Assembly (NCBI RefSeq): GCF_025567085.1
Contig: NZ_JAOQJN010000005.1
Span: 231,034 to 295,033, forward strand
From: Bovifimicola ammoniilytica
GTDB taxonomy: Bacteria; Bacillota; Clostridia; Lachnospirales; Lachnospiraceae
Length of the DNA: 64,000 bases
Direction: 5' to 3'
How positions within the stretch are numbered: the first letter of the stretch is position 1; every line of letters begins with the position of its first letter. Shown here piece after piece: positions 17,973-26,999 of this stretch. The position numbers and the translations under genes were made by a program. The notes under the pieces are model-generated. The model was not told where the DNA came from and did not search any database. It worked only from the letters and a program-made list of their open reading frames with translations.

Positions 17973-19139
17973 ATGTCTTTTAAATCATTCATAAAAATAT
18001 TTAAAACCAAGATACCACTTATTGCTATGTATGTAGGAATATTTCTGATGATTTCCTTAATTAATACACAGGTAGGCAGTAATAATAAAAGTACAGGTTA
18101 TGTAAATGAGAATATAAAAGTTGCAGTTATTGATAATGATAATAGCGAGTTATCTAAAGGACTAACCACATTTTTGAAAGAAAATATGAAAGCCGTAGAT
18201 ATAATTGAGACGGAAGAGGGTATGGAAGATGCATTATTTGAAAGAGTTGCTGAGTATATTGTAATTATTCCACGAAATTATGAAAATGATTTAATGGCTG
18301 GTAAAAATGTTTCGTTAGAGAGTAAAAAAGTACCCGATGCATATAGTGCGGTTTATGCTGAGAATCTTATAAATCAGTATATGACTACATATAAGACGTA
18401 TTATGTACAATATAGTTCTGAAAAAAGTATTGGTGAAATTATTAACAAGACAAATGACAACATGAAGAGTCATATTAATGTTGAAATGAATAATAATAAA
18501 GATAGTGGAACTAACCGTATTGAAAATAATTTTAATTTCGGCGCATATGTTATATTAGCCTGCATAATATGGGGCGTTGCAGAAGTGTTGTCTACATTTT
18601 TCAGAAAAAACATAGCTGACCGGATAAATGTGTCACCTGTAAGTAATACTAAGAAGAATTTAAGTCTTGTATGTTACAGCCTGTTCTATATGATTATCGT
18701 ATATTTTATAAATGTTATTATAAACATAGCTATATTTAGAGGAGAAATGATTAATAAGATAAATATTATGCGACTTGGTAATATGTTATGTCTGGCCATG
18801 GTGGCAGCAGGAATAGGCTTCCTTATCAGTACAACAATCAAATCAAAAGGCGGAAGAGCAGCGGCAATTAATGTGGTTGCATTAGGGTTCAGCTTTATAT
18901 CAGGTGCATTTGTACCTATTGAATACATAAGTGACGGCGTTATTAAGGTCGCAGAATTCTTACCGGTATATTGGTATATTAAAGCGAATAGATGTATTTC
19001 TGAAATGTTCGAGTCAGGAATTGGCAGTAATATGGGAGAACTTATGGAATGTATTGGTATACAATTGTTATTCTTTCTTGCTATAGTATCAGTAGGTATG
19101 GTAATAAGAAAACGTTATACTAGACAAATAACCGGATAA
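17973..19139 (+). CDS. ABC-2 type exporter permease, second subunit
   Basis: 388 residues, with the same layout as the preceding permease: an N-terminal helix (IPLIAMYVGIFLMISL), an extracytoplasmic domain to about residue 200, then helices beginning YVILACIIWGVAEVLSTFF and ending AIVSVGMVI. The start at 17973 follows GCGGAATGGAGTTTGTATT. An open frame extends back to 17757, but that part is only translated repeat DNA with no homology or ribosome site. Together with the ATPase and first permease it makes a complete heterodimeric exporter. Confidence 0.87.
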   Translation: MSFKSFIKIFKTKIPLIAMYVGIFLMISLINTQVGSNNKSTGYVNENIKVAVIDNDNSELSKGLTTFLKENMKAVDIIETEEGMEDALFERVAEYIVIIPRNYENDLMAGKNVSLESKKVPDAYSAVYAENLINQYMTTYKTYYVQYSSEKSIGEIINKTNDNMKSHINVEMNNNKDSGTNRIENNFNFGAYVILACIIWGVAEVLSTFFRKNIADRINVSPVSNTKKNLSLVCYSLFYMIIVYFINVIINIAIFRGEMINKINIMRLGNMLCLAMVAAGIGFLISTTIKSKGGRAAAINVVALGFSFISGAFVPIEYISDGVIKVAEFLPVYWYIKANRCISEMFESGIGSNMGELMECIGIQLLFFLAIVSVGMVIRKRYTRQITG

Positions 19140-19237
19140 AATGCTATTATATAAGTAGAAATATATACCTGTGTGGGCGGAATGTGTTCTATTAGAGTTT
19201 AGAAATAGAATTTAGAAACTGCGGAATGGAGAAAAAA

Positions 19238-20227
19238 GTGAGAATCAAAAGAAGTAGTGGATTAGTTGGTTTATGTATTATGGTAATCTGTCTTGTGATG
19301 TTTATGAATAGGAAAACATATGCAGAACAGGGCGACTATATGCTTAAGGTAAATGTTGCTTCAGGCTGCATTACAGTATATGAAAAAGGAGGTAACGGAG
19401 AATATAATGTGGCAGTTAAGGCATTTAGCTGTTCGACAGATGATACAATTGTGAAGCTTGATGAGACATATTCGATTACAGGACAACAGGAATGGAAGAA
19501 GATGAGTGATGGTACATATTCGCAGTATGTAATGGAATTATCAAATGGTATATCGATATGTTCAAGTTCATATACGGCAGAGAGCAAAGATACTCTTGAT
19601 ATGGCAAGATTCAATGAAATTGGAAGTGGGAATTCTGTAGAAAATGTCTGGCTATGTACAGCAGATGCAAAATGGATATATGAGAATTGTAAAATTGGTA
19701 ATACAGTTGTATTCTACAGTGAAGTAAATAATCCGGGACCATTGGGTAAACCAGAAACAATTAAGTTAAACAACCAGAGTAAATTCACTAATTGGGACCC
19801 TACAGACAGCGATGAGAATAATCCGTGGAAGAACAGTTCCGCAAGAATAGAGGGCGTAAGGGATATTGAGATTACGGCAGGCGAGCAGGCAGATTTATTT
19901 CAGAATATAAAAGGTTATGATATATGTGGGAACGACGTAACTAAGAATATAATTATTATGGGTAGTTACGACTTTAATAAAGAAGGTACATATACAATTA
20001 TGTATTATCTTAAAGATGCAACAGGCTCACAGATTAATAAATCAGCCAATCTTATTGTGAAGAAAGGTAAAAAAATACAATCAGGACAGACAGATATGAA
20101 TAATACCGCAACTGCATCAGAGATTAGCAGAGAAAAGAGTAATGGAGAGAAAATGAGAATTCTTATTGAAATTGGAATTGCGGCATTTGCTGTAGCATTT
20201 GGGATAATCAGGTATACGAAGAGGTAA
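19238..20227 (+). CDS. Catalytically dead L,D-transpeptidase-like protein with Ig-like domain, membrane anchored
   Basis: 329 residues. An N-terminal signal segment (about 9-29, ending TYA) is followed by a YkuD-like domain (about 33-175), then an Ig-like domain of DUF5011 type (about 203-275, GYDICGNDVTKNI and NKEGTYTIMYYLKD) and a C-terminal transmembrane anchor (308-324). The YkuD part keeps the frame NEIGSG...ADAKWIYENC...PGPLGKP. However, the SHGCVRL active site reads SVENVWL, so catalytic His and Cys are lost. The GTG at 19238 is six nt past GGAG; the ATG at 19226 overlaps that site. It probably binds wall peptides or assists the exporter. Confidence 0.8.
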   Translation: MRIKRSSGLVGLCIMVICLVMFMNRKTYAEQGDYMLKVNVASGCITVYEKGGNGEYNVAVKAFSCSTDDTIVKLDETYSITGQQEWKKMSDGTYSQYVMELSNGISICSSSYTAESKDTLDMARFNEIGSGNSVENVWLCTADAKWIYENCKIGNTVVFYSEVNNPGPLGKPETIKLNNQSKFTNWDPTDSDENNPWKNSSARIEGVRDIEITAGEQADLFQNIKGYDICGNDVTKNIIIMGSYDFNKEGTYTIMYYLKDATGSQINKSANLIVKKGKKIQSGQTDMNNTATASEISREKSNGEKMRILIEIGIAAFAVAFGIIRYTKR

Positions 20228-20240
20228 CAGGAGGAAAAGA

Positions 20241-21188
20241 ATGAGAAAACAGATTTTAGCAGTAGGAACAATTTGCTGCGTACTTATGTTTAGCGCATGT
20301 TCAGGCAAATCATCAGATGACAGTAACAAGAATAAAAATGATAATGCAATTGACAATACGATAGAAAGCAATTCGGCAAATGAAGATAAAGATGTAAAGA
20401 ACGATGAAAATGGTAAAGAAGATAAGAATGAAGCTGCTGATGGTACAAAGGTTACACTGAATAAAGCTTCAGGAGATATGAGTAACTATATAGAAGCAAT
20501 TGATAATTATTTTGAAAGTGTTGACACTACATCTGCCAAAGATGAGAAATTAATAGCTGCTCCAGTTATTTATTATGTTGATAAAACAGATGAAGCGGAT
20601 ATAAAGCTGTATGGTAACTTTTATATAGAACATTATGCCATATCCGATAATCAGTTAATTACAAGAGGCGGGGAAGCTAAGCAGGGAGTCTGCCATATCA
20701 GTAAACAGAATGGTGGATATACTGTAACTAAATTAGAAGAAGCAGAAGATGGTTCTTATTATGCAGAAAGTATTTCGAAATTCATATCAGATGTCAAAGC
20801 AGATTTAAAACCGTCATTAGGAGAATTATATTCGGATAATGAAATCGCAAGTAAGGCATTAGAATATACAAAGAATGTGCTTCTATATCGTTATGTGGCA
20901 GAAAATGGCTTAGATACAAGTACATATACTGACTCTTCGCAGAATGTTGTTAATTTTATCAAGATTCGAAATATTAAATATAATGGTGAAATTTATACTG
21001 AAATCGGACAAACTTCATATGATAATTCAAATAATAATGAAGTTATAGAGATTGATAATGTTGTGTCAGATATAAATAAATGTCAGGAAGAAAATGCATC
21101 TGATTTTGGTAAATGCAGCATAAAAGCAGGGACAGACGGTCAGATATTATTAAAGAGCGATGATGGCTATAGAATATTTGAAAAGTAA
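20241..21188 (+). CDS. Predicted lipoprotein of unknown function
   Basis: 315 residues. A signal peptide with lipobox LMFSAC gives lipidated Cys20. An Asp/Asn/Lys-rich low-complexity linker (about 22-75) follows, then a folded domain of about 230 residues with no recognised family motif. The start at 20241 follows CAGGAGGAAAAGA, 13 nt after the preceding gene, so it is the last gene of the exporter operon. It may be a surface partner of the exporter or of the transpeptidase-like protein. Confidence 0.75.
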   Translation: MRKQILAVGTICCVLMFSACSGKSSDDSNKNKNDNAIDNTIESNSANEDKDVKNDENGKEDKNEAADGTKVTLNKASGDMSNYIEAIDNYFESVDTTSAKDEKLIAAPVIYYVDKTDEADIKLYGNFYIEHYAISDNQLITRGGEAKQGVCHISKQNGGYTVTKLEEAEDGSYYAESISKFISDVKADLKPSLGELYSDNEIASKALEYTKNVLLYRYVAENGLDTSTYTDSSQNVVNFIKIRNIKYNGEIYTEIGQTSYDNSNNNEVIEIDNVVSDINKCQEENASDFGKCSIKAGTDGQILLKSDDGYRIFEK

Positions 21189-21303
21189 TGCAAAATAAAA
21201 AGGCAGAAAGTCAGGGTAGAAATAAGTTTAAGTTAAATAAAGCTAGAAGTGAAAATAAGCTGAAATAAAAGCTGAAATAAAAAGAAATTTTTCAAAATTT
21301 ACC

Positions 21304-21332
21304 TTGACATTATAAAATTACATAGATATAAT
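21304..21332 (+). promoter_or_regulatory. Perfect consensus promoter of the rpsL operon
   Basis: TTGACA (21304-21309), exactly 17 nt, TATAAT (21327-21332). It starts the rpsL-rpsG-fusA-tuf transcript. Confidence 0.93.
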
Positions 21333-21339
21333 GAAAAAG

Positions 21340-21498
21340 CGTGCATACGGGAAGACTATGTTCTGATTAAGAAAATTCTTTTAGGATATAATTAATCAAT
21401 ATGAACATAAGATACCATGATTTGTACGCTTTAGCCTTGTATAAGGCTTAGGCATAGATAAAATCTATAAACAATATTCTAATCAGGAGGTGAAAATA
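21340..21498 (+). promoter_or_regulatory. rpsL 5' leader with possible SD-pairing
   Basis: About 160 nt of leader. CTGATTAAGAA (near 21363) can pair, with one bulge, with TTCTAATCAG (near 21477), which abuts the GGAGG of rpsL. TAGCCTTGTATAAGGCTTA at 21432-21450 is a local hairpin. This would allow control of S12 translation; no known leader family was recognised. Confidence 0.45.
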
Positions 21499-21918
21499 AT
21501 GCCTACATTTAACCAGTTAGTAAGAAAAGGAAGACAGACAGCTGAAAAGAAATCAACTGCACCAGCTCTTTTAAAGGGTTATAACTCATTACAGAAGAAA
21601 GCTACAGATACAGCTTCTCCACAGAAGAGAGGTGTTTGTACAGCAGTTAAAACAGCTACTCCTAAAAAGCCTAACTCAGCTCTTAGAAAGATTGCCAGAG
21701 TTCGTCTTTCTAATGGTATCGAAGTAACAAGCTACATCCCAGGTGAAGGACATAACCTTCAGGAACATAGTGTTGTTCTTATCCGTGGTGGTAGAGTAAA
21801 GGATTTACCAGGTACAAGATATCATATCGTAAGAGGAACACTTGATACAGCAGGTGTTGCTAAGAGACGCCAGGCTCGTTCTAAATATGGTGCTAAGAGA
21901 CCAAAGGACGCAAAATAG
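21499..21918 (+). CDS. rpsL: 30S ribosomal protein S12
   Basis: 139-residue decoding-centre protein. It has TPKKPNSALRKIARVRLSNG and the PGEGHNLQEHSVVLIRGG segment. The lysines linked to streptomycin resistance are in the usual context. The start is the ATG at 21499, six nt after AGGAGGTG; a GTG at 21490 overlaps the ribosome site and is rejected. It is first gene of the str operon. Confidence 0.98.
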   Translation: MPTFNQLVRKGRQTAEKKSTAPALLKGYNSLQKKATDTASPQKRGVCTAVKTATPKKPNSALRKIARVRLSNGIEVTSYIPGEGHNLQEHSVVLIRGGRVKDLPGTRYHIVRGTLDTAGVAKRRQARSKYGAKRPKDAK

Positions 21919-22106
21919 GAATAATCACAGGTTGAATGAATTTAGTGCCGGGAATTAGAAATATTGTTTATATGTTCGACATATATGTAATTTGAATTAC
22001 AACAATACACTTTTTACCGCACGAAACACAACAAAAGTGAGTACCGATGAATTAAACAAAAAGGCAGTCAGAGAGACTGACCAACATATTTAAGGAGGGA
22101 AGAACC

Positions 22107-22577
22107 GTGCCACGTAAAGGACATACTCAAAAAAGAGACATATTAGCAGATCCATTATACAACAATAAAGTGGTTACTAAACTTATCAACAACATTATGT
22201 TAGATGGTAAGAAAGGTGTAGCTCAGAAAATAGTATATGGTGCATTTGCACAGGTAGAAGAAAAATCTGGTAAGCCAGCACTTGAAGTATTCGAGGAGGC
22301 TATGAACAACATTATGCCACTTCTTGAAGTAAAAGCAAGACGTATTGGTGGTGCAACATACCAGGTACCTATCGAAGTAAGACCTGACAGAAGACAGGCA
22401 TTAGCACTTCGCTGGATTACATTGTTCTCACGTAAGAGAGGCGAAAAAACAATGGAAGACAGATTAGCAGGTGAAATTCTTGATGCAGCAAATAACACAG
22501 GCGCATCAGTTAAGAAAAAAGAAGATATGCACAAAATGGCAGAAGCAAACAAAGCATTTGCTCATTACAGATTCTAA
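22107..22577 (+). CDS. rpsG: 30S ribosomal protein S7
   Basis: 156-residue primary 16S rRNA binder of the 30S head. It begins MPRKGHTQKRDILADPLYNN and contains VEVRPDRRQALALRW-type sequence. The start is GTG at 22107 behind AAGGAGGGAAGAACC. The 188-nt gap from rpsL is AT-rich, with no promoter or terminator noticed. Confidence 0.98.
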   Translation: MPRKGHTQKRDILADPLYNNKVVTKLINNIMLDGKKGVAQKIVYGAFAQVEEKSGKPALEVFEEAMNNIMPLLEVKARRIGGATYQVPIEVRPDRRQALALRWITLFSRKRGEKTMEDRLAGEILDAANNTGASVKKKEDMHKMAEANKAFAHYRF

Positions 22578-22630
22578 TTATAGAATTAAAGACATTTTTG
22601 CAGCATAGGATTATTTAAGGAGGAAGAACC

Positions 22631-24748
22631 TTGGCTGGAAGAGAATATCCATTAGAGAGAACTAGAAATATAGGTATTATGGCTCATATTGATGCTGGTA
22701 AAACAACATTAACAGAGCGTATACTTTATTATACTGGTGTAAATCATAAAATCGGTGATACACACGAAGGTACTGCAACTATGGACTGGATGGCCCAGGA
22801 GCAGGAAAGAGGTATCACAATTACTTCCGCAGCAACAACTTGCCATTGGACAATTGAAGAAAATGGTAAGAAAAAAGCAGGTGCTCCGGAACATCGTATT
22901 AATATTATTGATACACCAGGACACGTTGACTTCACAGTTGAAGTTGAGCGTTCACTTAGAGTACTTGATGGTGCTGTAGGTGTATTCGATGCCCAGAATG
23001 GTGTTGAACCACAGTCAGAAAACGTATGGCGTCAGGCTGACAAGTATGGCGTTCCACGTATGGCTTTCATGAATAAAATGGATAAGCTTGGTGCAGATTT
23101 CTTCGGATCATGTAATCAGCTTATTTCAAAACTTGGAAAGAATCCTGTACTTATACAGATTCCAATCGGTAAAGAAGATTCATTCCAGGGTGTTATTGAC
23201 TTATTCGAGATGCAGTCATATGTTTTCAATGGCGATAAAGGCGACGATATCGTTATTGGTGAGATTCCAGCAGATCTTAAAGATCAGGCAGAGGAATATC
23301 ATGATAAACTTATCGAACAGTGTGCAGAACTCGATGAAGAGATTATGGAAAAATATCTTGAGGGAGAAGAACTTTCTATTGCTGAACTTAAAGGTGCTTT
23401 AAGAAAGGGAACAATCTCAGGTGATGCAATTCCTTGTCTTTGCGGAACAGCATATAAGAATAAAGGTGTTCAGAAACTTCTTGATGCTATTATTGAATAT
23501 ATGCCAGCTCCAACAGACGTACCTGATATTACAGGTAAGGACGAAGATGGCAATGAAGTAACAGTTAAATCTTCTGATGAAGAGCCATTCTCAGCATTAG
23601 CATTCAAGATTATGACTGACCCATTCGTTGGTAAGTTAGCATTCTTCAGAGTTTACTCAGGTACACTAAACTCAGGTTCATATGTACTTAACTCTACAAA
23701 GAATAAGAAAGAAAGAGTTGGACGTATCCTTCAGATGCATGCCAACAACAGAAAAGAAATTGATAAGGTTTACTCAGGTGACATAGCTGCAGCAGTAGGT
23801 CTTAAGGTTACAACAACAGGTGATACGATCTGTGATGAACAGCATCCTGTAATCTTAGAGTCTATGGAATTCCCAGAACCAGTTATTGAGCTTGCAATTG
23901 AACCTAAGACAAAAGATGCTCAGGGTAAGATGGGTGAAGCTTTAGCTAAACTTGCTGAAGAAGATCCAACATTCAGAGCACATACAGATAAAGAGACAGG
24001 ACAGACAATCATCGCTGGTATGGGTGAACTTCACCTTGATATCATCGTTGACAGACTTCTTCGTGAATTTAAAGTAGAAGCTAACGTAGGTGCTCCACAG
24101 GTTGCATACAGAGAAGCAATCACAAAGGCAGTTGATGTTGATAGCAAATATGCTAAACAGTCAGGTGGACGTGGTCAGTATGGTCATTGTAAAGTTCACT
24201 TCGAGCCAATGGATGCCAACGGAGAAGAATTATTCAAATTCGAATCAACAGTTGTTGGTGGTGCTATTCCTAAGGAATATATCCCAGCAGTTGGTGAGGG
24301 TATTGAAGAAGCTACACAGTCTGGTACACTTGCAGGATTCCCAGTTGTTGGTGTACATGCTACAGTTTATGATGGATCTTACCATGAAGTCGATTCATCA
24401 GAAATGGCATTCCACATTGCAGGTTCTATGGCATTCAAAGATGCTATGCAGAAAGCTGCACCAGTAATTCTTGAACCTATTATGAAGGTTGAGGTTACAA
24501 CACCTGAAGAATATATGGGTAACGTTATCGGTGGTCTTAACTCACGTCGTGGACGTATTGAGAGTATGGAAGACATCAGTGGAGGTAAGATGGTTAAAGC
24601 ATATGTTCCACTTGCAGAAATGTTCGGATATGCTACAGTTCTTCGTTCAGATACACAGGGACGTGGTAACTACTCAATGTTCTTTGAAAAATATGAACAG
24701 GCTCCTAAGAATGTTCAGGATACTATTATTTCATCTAGAGGAAGATAA
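22631..24748 (+). CDS. fusA: Elongation factor G
   Basis: 705-residue translocase GTPase. G1 AHIDAGKTT is near residue 18, followed by RGITITSAATT, DTPGHVDF and NKMDKLGADF. Domain IV carries GGRGQYGHCKVHFEP, and the C-terminus is intact. Translation starts at TTG (22631), eight nt after AAGGAGGAAGAACC; no in-frame ATG is near. A TTG start on such an abundant protein is notable. It lies between rpsG and tuf in standard order. Confidence 0.98.
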   Translation: MAGREYPLERTRNIGIMAHIDAGKTTLTERILYYTGVNHKIGDTHEGTATMDWMAQEQERGITITSAATTCHWTIEENGKKKAGAPEHRINIIDTPGHVDFTVEVERSLRVLDGAVGVFDAQNGVEPQSENVWRQADKYGVPRMAFMNKMDKLGADFFGSCNQLISKLGKNPVLIQIPIGKEDSFQGVIDLFEMQSYVFNGDKGDDIVIGEIPADLKDQAEEYHDKLIEQCAELDEEIMEKYLEGEELSIAELKGALRKGTISGDAIPCLCGTAYKNKGVQKLLDAIIEYMPAPTDVPDITGKDEDGNEVTVKSSDEEPFSALAFKIMTDPFVGKLAFFRVYSGTLNSGSYVLNSTKNKKERVGRILQMHANNRKEIDKVYSGDIAAAVGLKVTTTGDTICDEQHPVILESMEFPEPVIELAIEPKTKDAQGKMGEALAKLAEEDPTFRAHTDKETGQTIIAGMGELHLDIIVDRLLREFKVEANVGAPQVAYREAITKAVDVDSKYAKQSGGRGQYGHCKVHFEPMDANGEELFKFESTVVGGAIPKEYIPAVGEGIEEATQSGTLAGFPVVGVHATVYDGSYHEVDSSEMAFHIAGSMAFKDAMQKAAPVILEPIMKVEVTTPEEYMGNVIGGLNSRRGRIESMEDISGGKMVKAYVPLAEMFGYATVLRSDTQGRGNYSMFFEKYEQAPKNVQDTIISSRGR

Positions 24749-24858
24749 TAGTAAATTGCTAAAATAATGCTTGAAATTATAAGCATTATGCAATATAATT
24801 TTAAATAGCCTAGCCCGATAGGGCAAAAATTAAGATTTGTAAGGAGGATTTACGCAAA

Positions 24859-26052
24859 ATGGCTAAAGCTAAATTTGAAAGAACTAAACCACATGCTAAT
24901 ATTGGTACTATCGGTCACGTTGACCATGGTAAAACAACTTTAACAGCAGCTATCACAAAGACACTTGCTGCAAGAGTTGCAGGAAATTCTGCAGTTGATT
25001 TCGAGAACATCGATAAAGCTCCAGAAGAAAGAGAAAGAGGTATCACAATCTCTACAGCTCACGTTGAATATGAAACAGAGAAGAGACATTACGCTCACGT
25101 TGACTGTCCAGGACATGCTGACTACGTTAAGAATATGATCACTGGTGCTGCTCAGATGGATGGTGCTATCCTCGTTGTTGCTGCTACTGATGGTGTTATG
25201 GCTCAGACAAAAGAGCATATCTTACTTTCACGTCAGGTTGGTGTTCCTTACATCGTTGTATTCATGAACAAATGTGATATGGTTGACGATGCTGAATTAC
25301 TTGAATTAGTAGAAATGGACATCAGAGACTTATTAAATGAATATGGATTCCCAGGTGATGAAACACCTATTATCCAGGGTTCAGCTCTTAAAGCTCTTGA
25401 AGATCCTAACGGCGAATGGGGCGACAAGATCATGGAACTTATGGATGCAGTTGATTCTTGGATTCCAGATCCTCAGAGAGATACAGATAAGCCATTCTTA
25501 ATGCCAGTAGAAGACGTATTCACAATCACAGGTCGTGGTACAGTTGCTACAGGTAGAGTAGAGAGAGGTGTTCTTCATATCAATGATGAAGTTGAAATCC
25601 TTGGTATTCATGATGACGTTCGTAAGACTGTTGTAACAGGTATCGAAATGTTCAGAAAACTTCTTGATGAAGCTCAGGCTGGTGATAACATCGGTGCTCT
25701 TCTTCGTGGTATTCAGAGAACAGATATCGAAAGAGGACAGGTTATTGCTAAACCAGGTACTGTAACATGTCATAAGAAATTTACAGCTCAGGTTTACGTA
25801 TTAACAAAAGACGAAGGTGGACGTCATACTCCATTCTTCAACAACTACAGACCACAGTTCTACTTCAGAACAACTGACGTAACTGGTGTTTGTGAATTAC
25901 CAGAAGGTACAGAAATGTGCATGCCTGGTGATAACGTAGAAATGACAGTTGAACTTATTCACCCAATCGCTATGGAGCAGGGTCTTGGTTTCGCTATCCG
26001 TGAAGGTGGTAGAACAGTAGGTTCAGGTAAAGTTGCTACAATCATTGAATAA
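24859..26052 (+). CDS. tuf: Elongation factor Tu
   Basis: 397-residue GTPase that delivers aminoacyl-tRNA. GHVDHGKTT (P loop), RGITISTAHVEYE (switch I), DCPGHADY and NKCD are present, with domains 2 and 3 complete to VATIIE. Start at 24859 behind GTAAGGAGGATTTACGCAAA. A strong terminator 24 nt after the stop closes the str operon. Only one tuf copy is in this window. Confidence 0.99.
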   Translation: MAKAKFERTKPHANIGTIGHVDHGKTTLTAAITKTLAARVAGNSAVDFENIDKAPEERERGITISTAHVEYETEKRHYAHVDCPGHADYVKNMITGAAQMDGAILVVAATDGVMAQTKEHILLSRQVGVPYIVVFMNKCDMVDDAELLELVEMDIRDLLNEYGFPGDETPIIQGSALKALEDPNGEWGDKIMELMDAVDSWIPDPQRDTDKPFLMPVEDVFTITGRGTVATGRVERGVLHINDEVEILGIHDDVRKTVVTGIEMFRKLLDEAQAGDNIGALLRGIQRTDIERGQVIAKPGTVTCHKKFTAQVYVLTKDEGGRHTPFFNNYRPQFYFRTTDVTGVCELPEGTEMCMPGDNVEMTVELIHPIAMEQGLGFAIREGGRTVGSGKVATIIE

Positions 26053-26075
26053 TTTGCGATTAAGCATATAAATAG

Positions 26076-26110
26076 AGACTTCCGAGATTTTTCTCGGGAG
26101 TCTTTTTTAA
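26076..26110 (+). terminator. Rho-independent terminator after tuf
   Basis: AGACTTCCGAGA (26076-26087) pairs with TCTCGGGAGTCT (26092-26103), followed by a T run. Confidence 0.93.
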
Positions 26111-26198
26111 TTTTTAAGAAGACAAACTGGAGGTTTGTATCATAAAATATTCGTTTACGACACATTTAGGATATTAATAAATTAACTATGAAAAATGA

Positions 26199-26396
26199 TT
26201 GGTAGAAAAAACTAAAAATAGAAAAAAGGGAACAACAAAAATTGATAAGCAATTTGAATATAATACATATATAAGAGATTTTTTCGCAGATAATAAGGGA
26301 AAATCATTAGATGATGCGATTAGGTGTTGGAAATATAAGAAACAATTACAAGGTCATAATAAGTATGAAAAGTCAGACCTTATTGTTTTAGATTAG
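26199..26396 (+). pseudogene. DUF6434-type protein, C-terminal remnant
   Basis: 65 codons. The segment FEYNTYIRDFFADNKGKSLDDAIRCWKYKK...GHNKYEKSDL resembles the C-terminal repeat of DUF6434 cytoplasmic proteins, which are normally much longer. The frame is closed by a stop directly before a TTG and there is no ribosome site, so this looks like the tail of a deleted gene. It could still be a short expressed protein. Confidence 0.5.
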
Positions 26397-26504
26397 AAAA
26401 TTATACATAATCACCACATTACTATATCTTAAGTTCTATATTTAATGGTATTAAATAAATATAAAATATTGTATAATATCATACAGTAAAAACAAACAGC
26501 TTTT

Positions 26505-26579
26505 ATGGCGGATAGGAAATCGCTCATGCGAATTTCTCATCACCACCTTGTGACAGGTTACTTAGAAATGGAGATTAGT
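26505..26579 (+). repeat. RBS-donating palindromic repeat, copy 3
   Basis: ATGGCGGATAGGAAATCGC, inverted arm GCGAATTTCTCATC, then TTAGAAATGGAGATTAGT directly before an ATG at 26580. It aligns with 15503-15575 and 17757-17828; the final 15 bases are nearly identical to copy 1. The preceding 100 nt (26397-26504) are AT-rich with a TATAAT at 26473 but no gene. Confidence 0.72.
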
Positions 26580-26852
26580 ATGAAGTGTTTAAATTGTGGA
26601 TGCGAAAATGATATAGCAGATACAAGGTGTAGGTTGTACCATATCTGAAAAGCATAAGGCAAAAAGGTAAAGGTAAAATATAATCCGGATAATCCATCAG
26701 AATATGTAATATCAGCAGAATGGTATGAATCGTATATTCCGGCTATTATAGCATTAGGTGTTGTGATAATATATTTGATAGTTCTGAAAATAAATTCTAA
26801 TATAAGAAAGAGTAAGGAAAGCCAGGTTAACAATAAATTACTATCAAAATAG
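26580..26852 (+). pseudogene. Zinc-ribbon / DUF3592-like membrane protein, frameshifted remnant
   Basis: The ATG at 26580 starts MKCLNCGCENDIADTRC, a zinc-ribbon start, and stops after 22 codons. In a shifted frame the sequence continues KVKYNPDNPSEYVIS, then a transmembrane helix (YIPAIIALGVVIIYLIVLKI) and a stop at 26850. YNPxNPSE is typical of DUF3592 proteins. An internal deletion or frameshift near 26645 has broken the gene. The intact ribosome site comes from the repeat just upstream. Confidence 0.6.
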
Positions 26853-26862
26853 AGTTAAAACA

Positions 26863-26893
26863 TTGACTCTACAACTGTTATAAGGTTTAGAAT
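26863..26893 (+). promoter_or_regulatory. MerR-type promoter (19-nt spacer) for the MATE exporter
   Basis: TTGACT (26863-26868) and TAGAAT (26888-26893) are separated by 19 nt. This over-long spacing is characteristic of promoters activated by MerR-family regulators. The spacer holds an imperfect dyad around AACTGTT. A merR remnant lies just after the exporter gene, which supports the reading. Confidence 0.65.
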
Positions 26894-26987
26894 CACCTCT
26901 AAAGGAGAAAATCTTATTTTACAATCTATACATTGCAATTATATCTTGGTATAGAATTATCACTAAAGGAGGAAAACTGGTTTTACA
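26884..26987 (+). repeat. Imperfect 40-nt direct repeat before the MATE gene
   Basis: GGTTTAGAATCACCTCTAAA (26884 onward) recurs as GGTATAGAATTATCACTAAA (26948 onward). Similarity continues through AAAGGAG...TTTTACA in both, with about nine mismatches in 40 positions. It duplicates the minus-10 box and an AAAGGAG block, perhaps a duplicated leader. Confidence 0.5.
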
Positions 26988-26999
26988 GATACAGGTACA

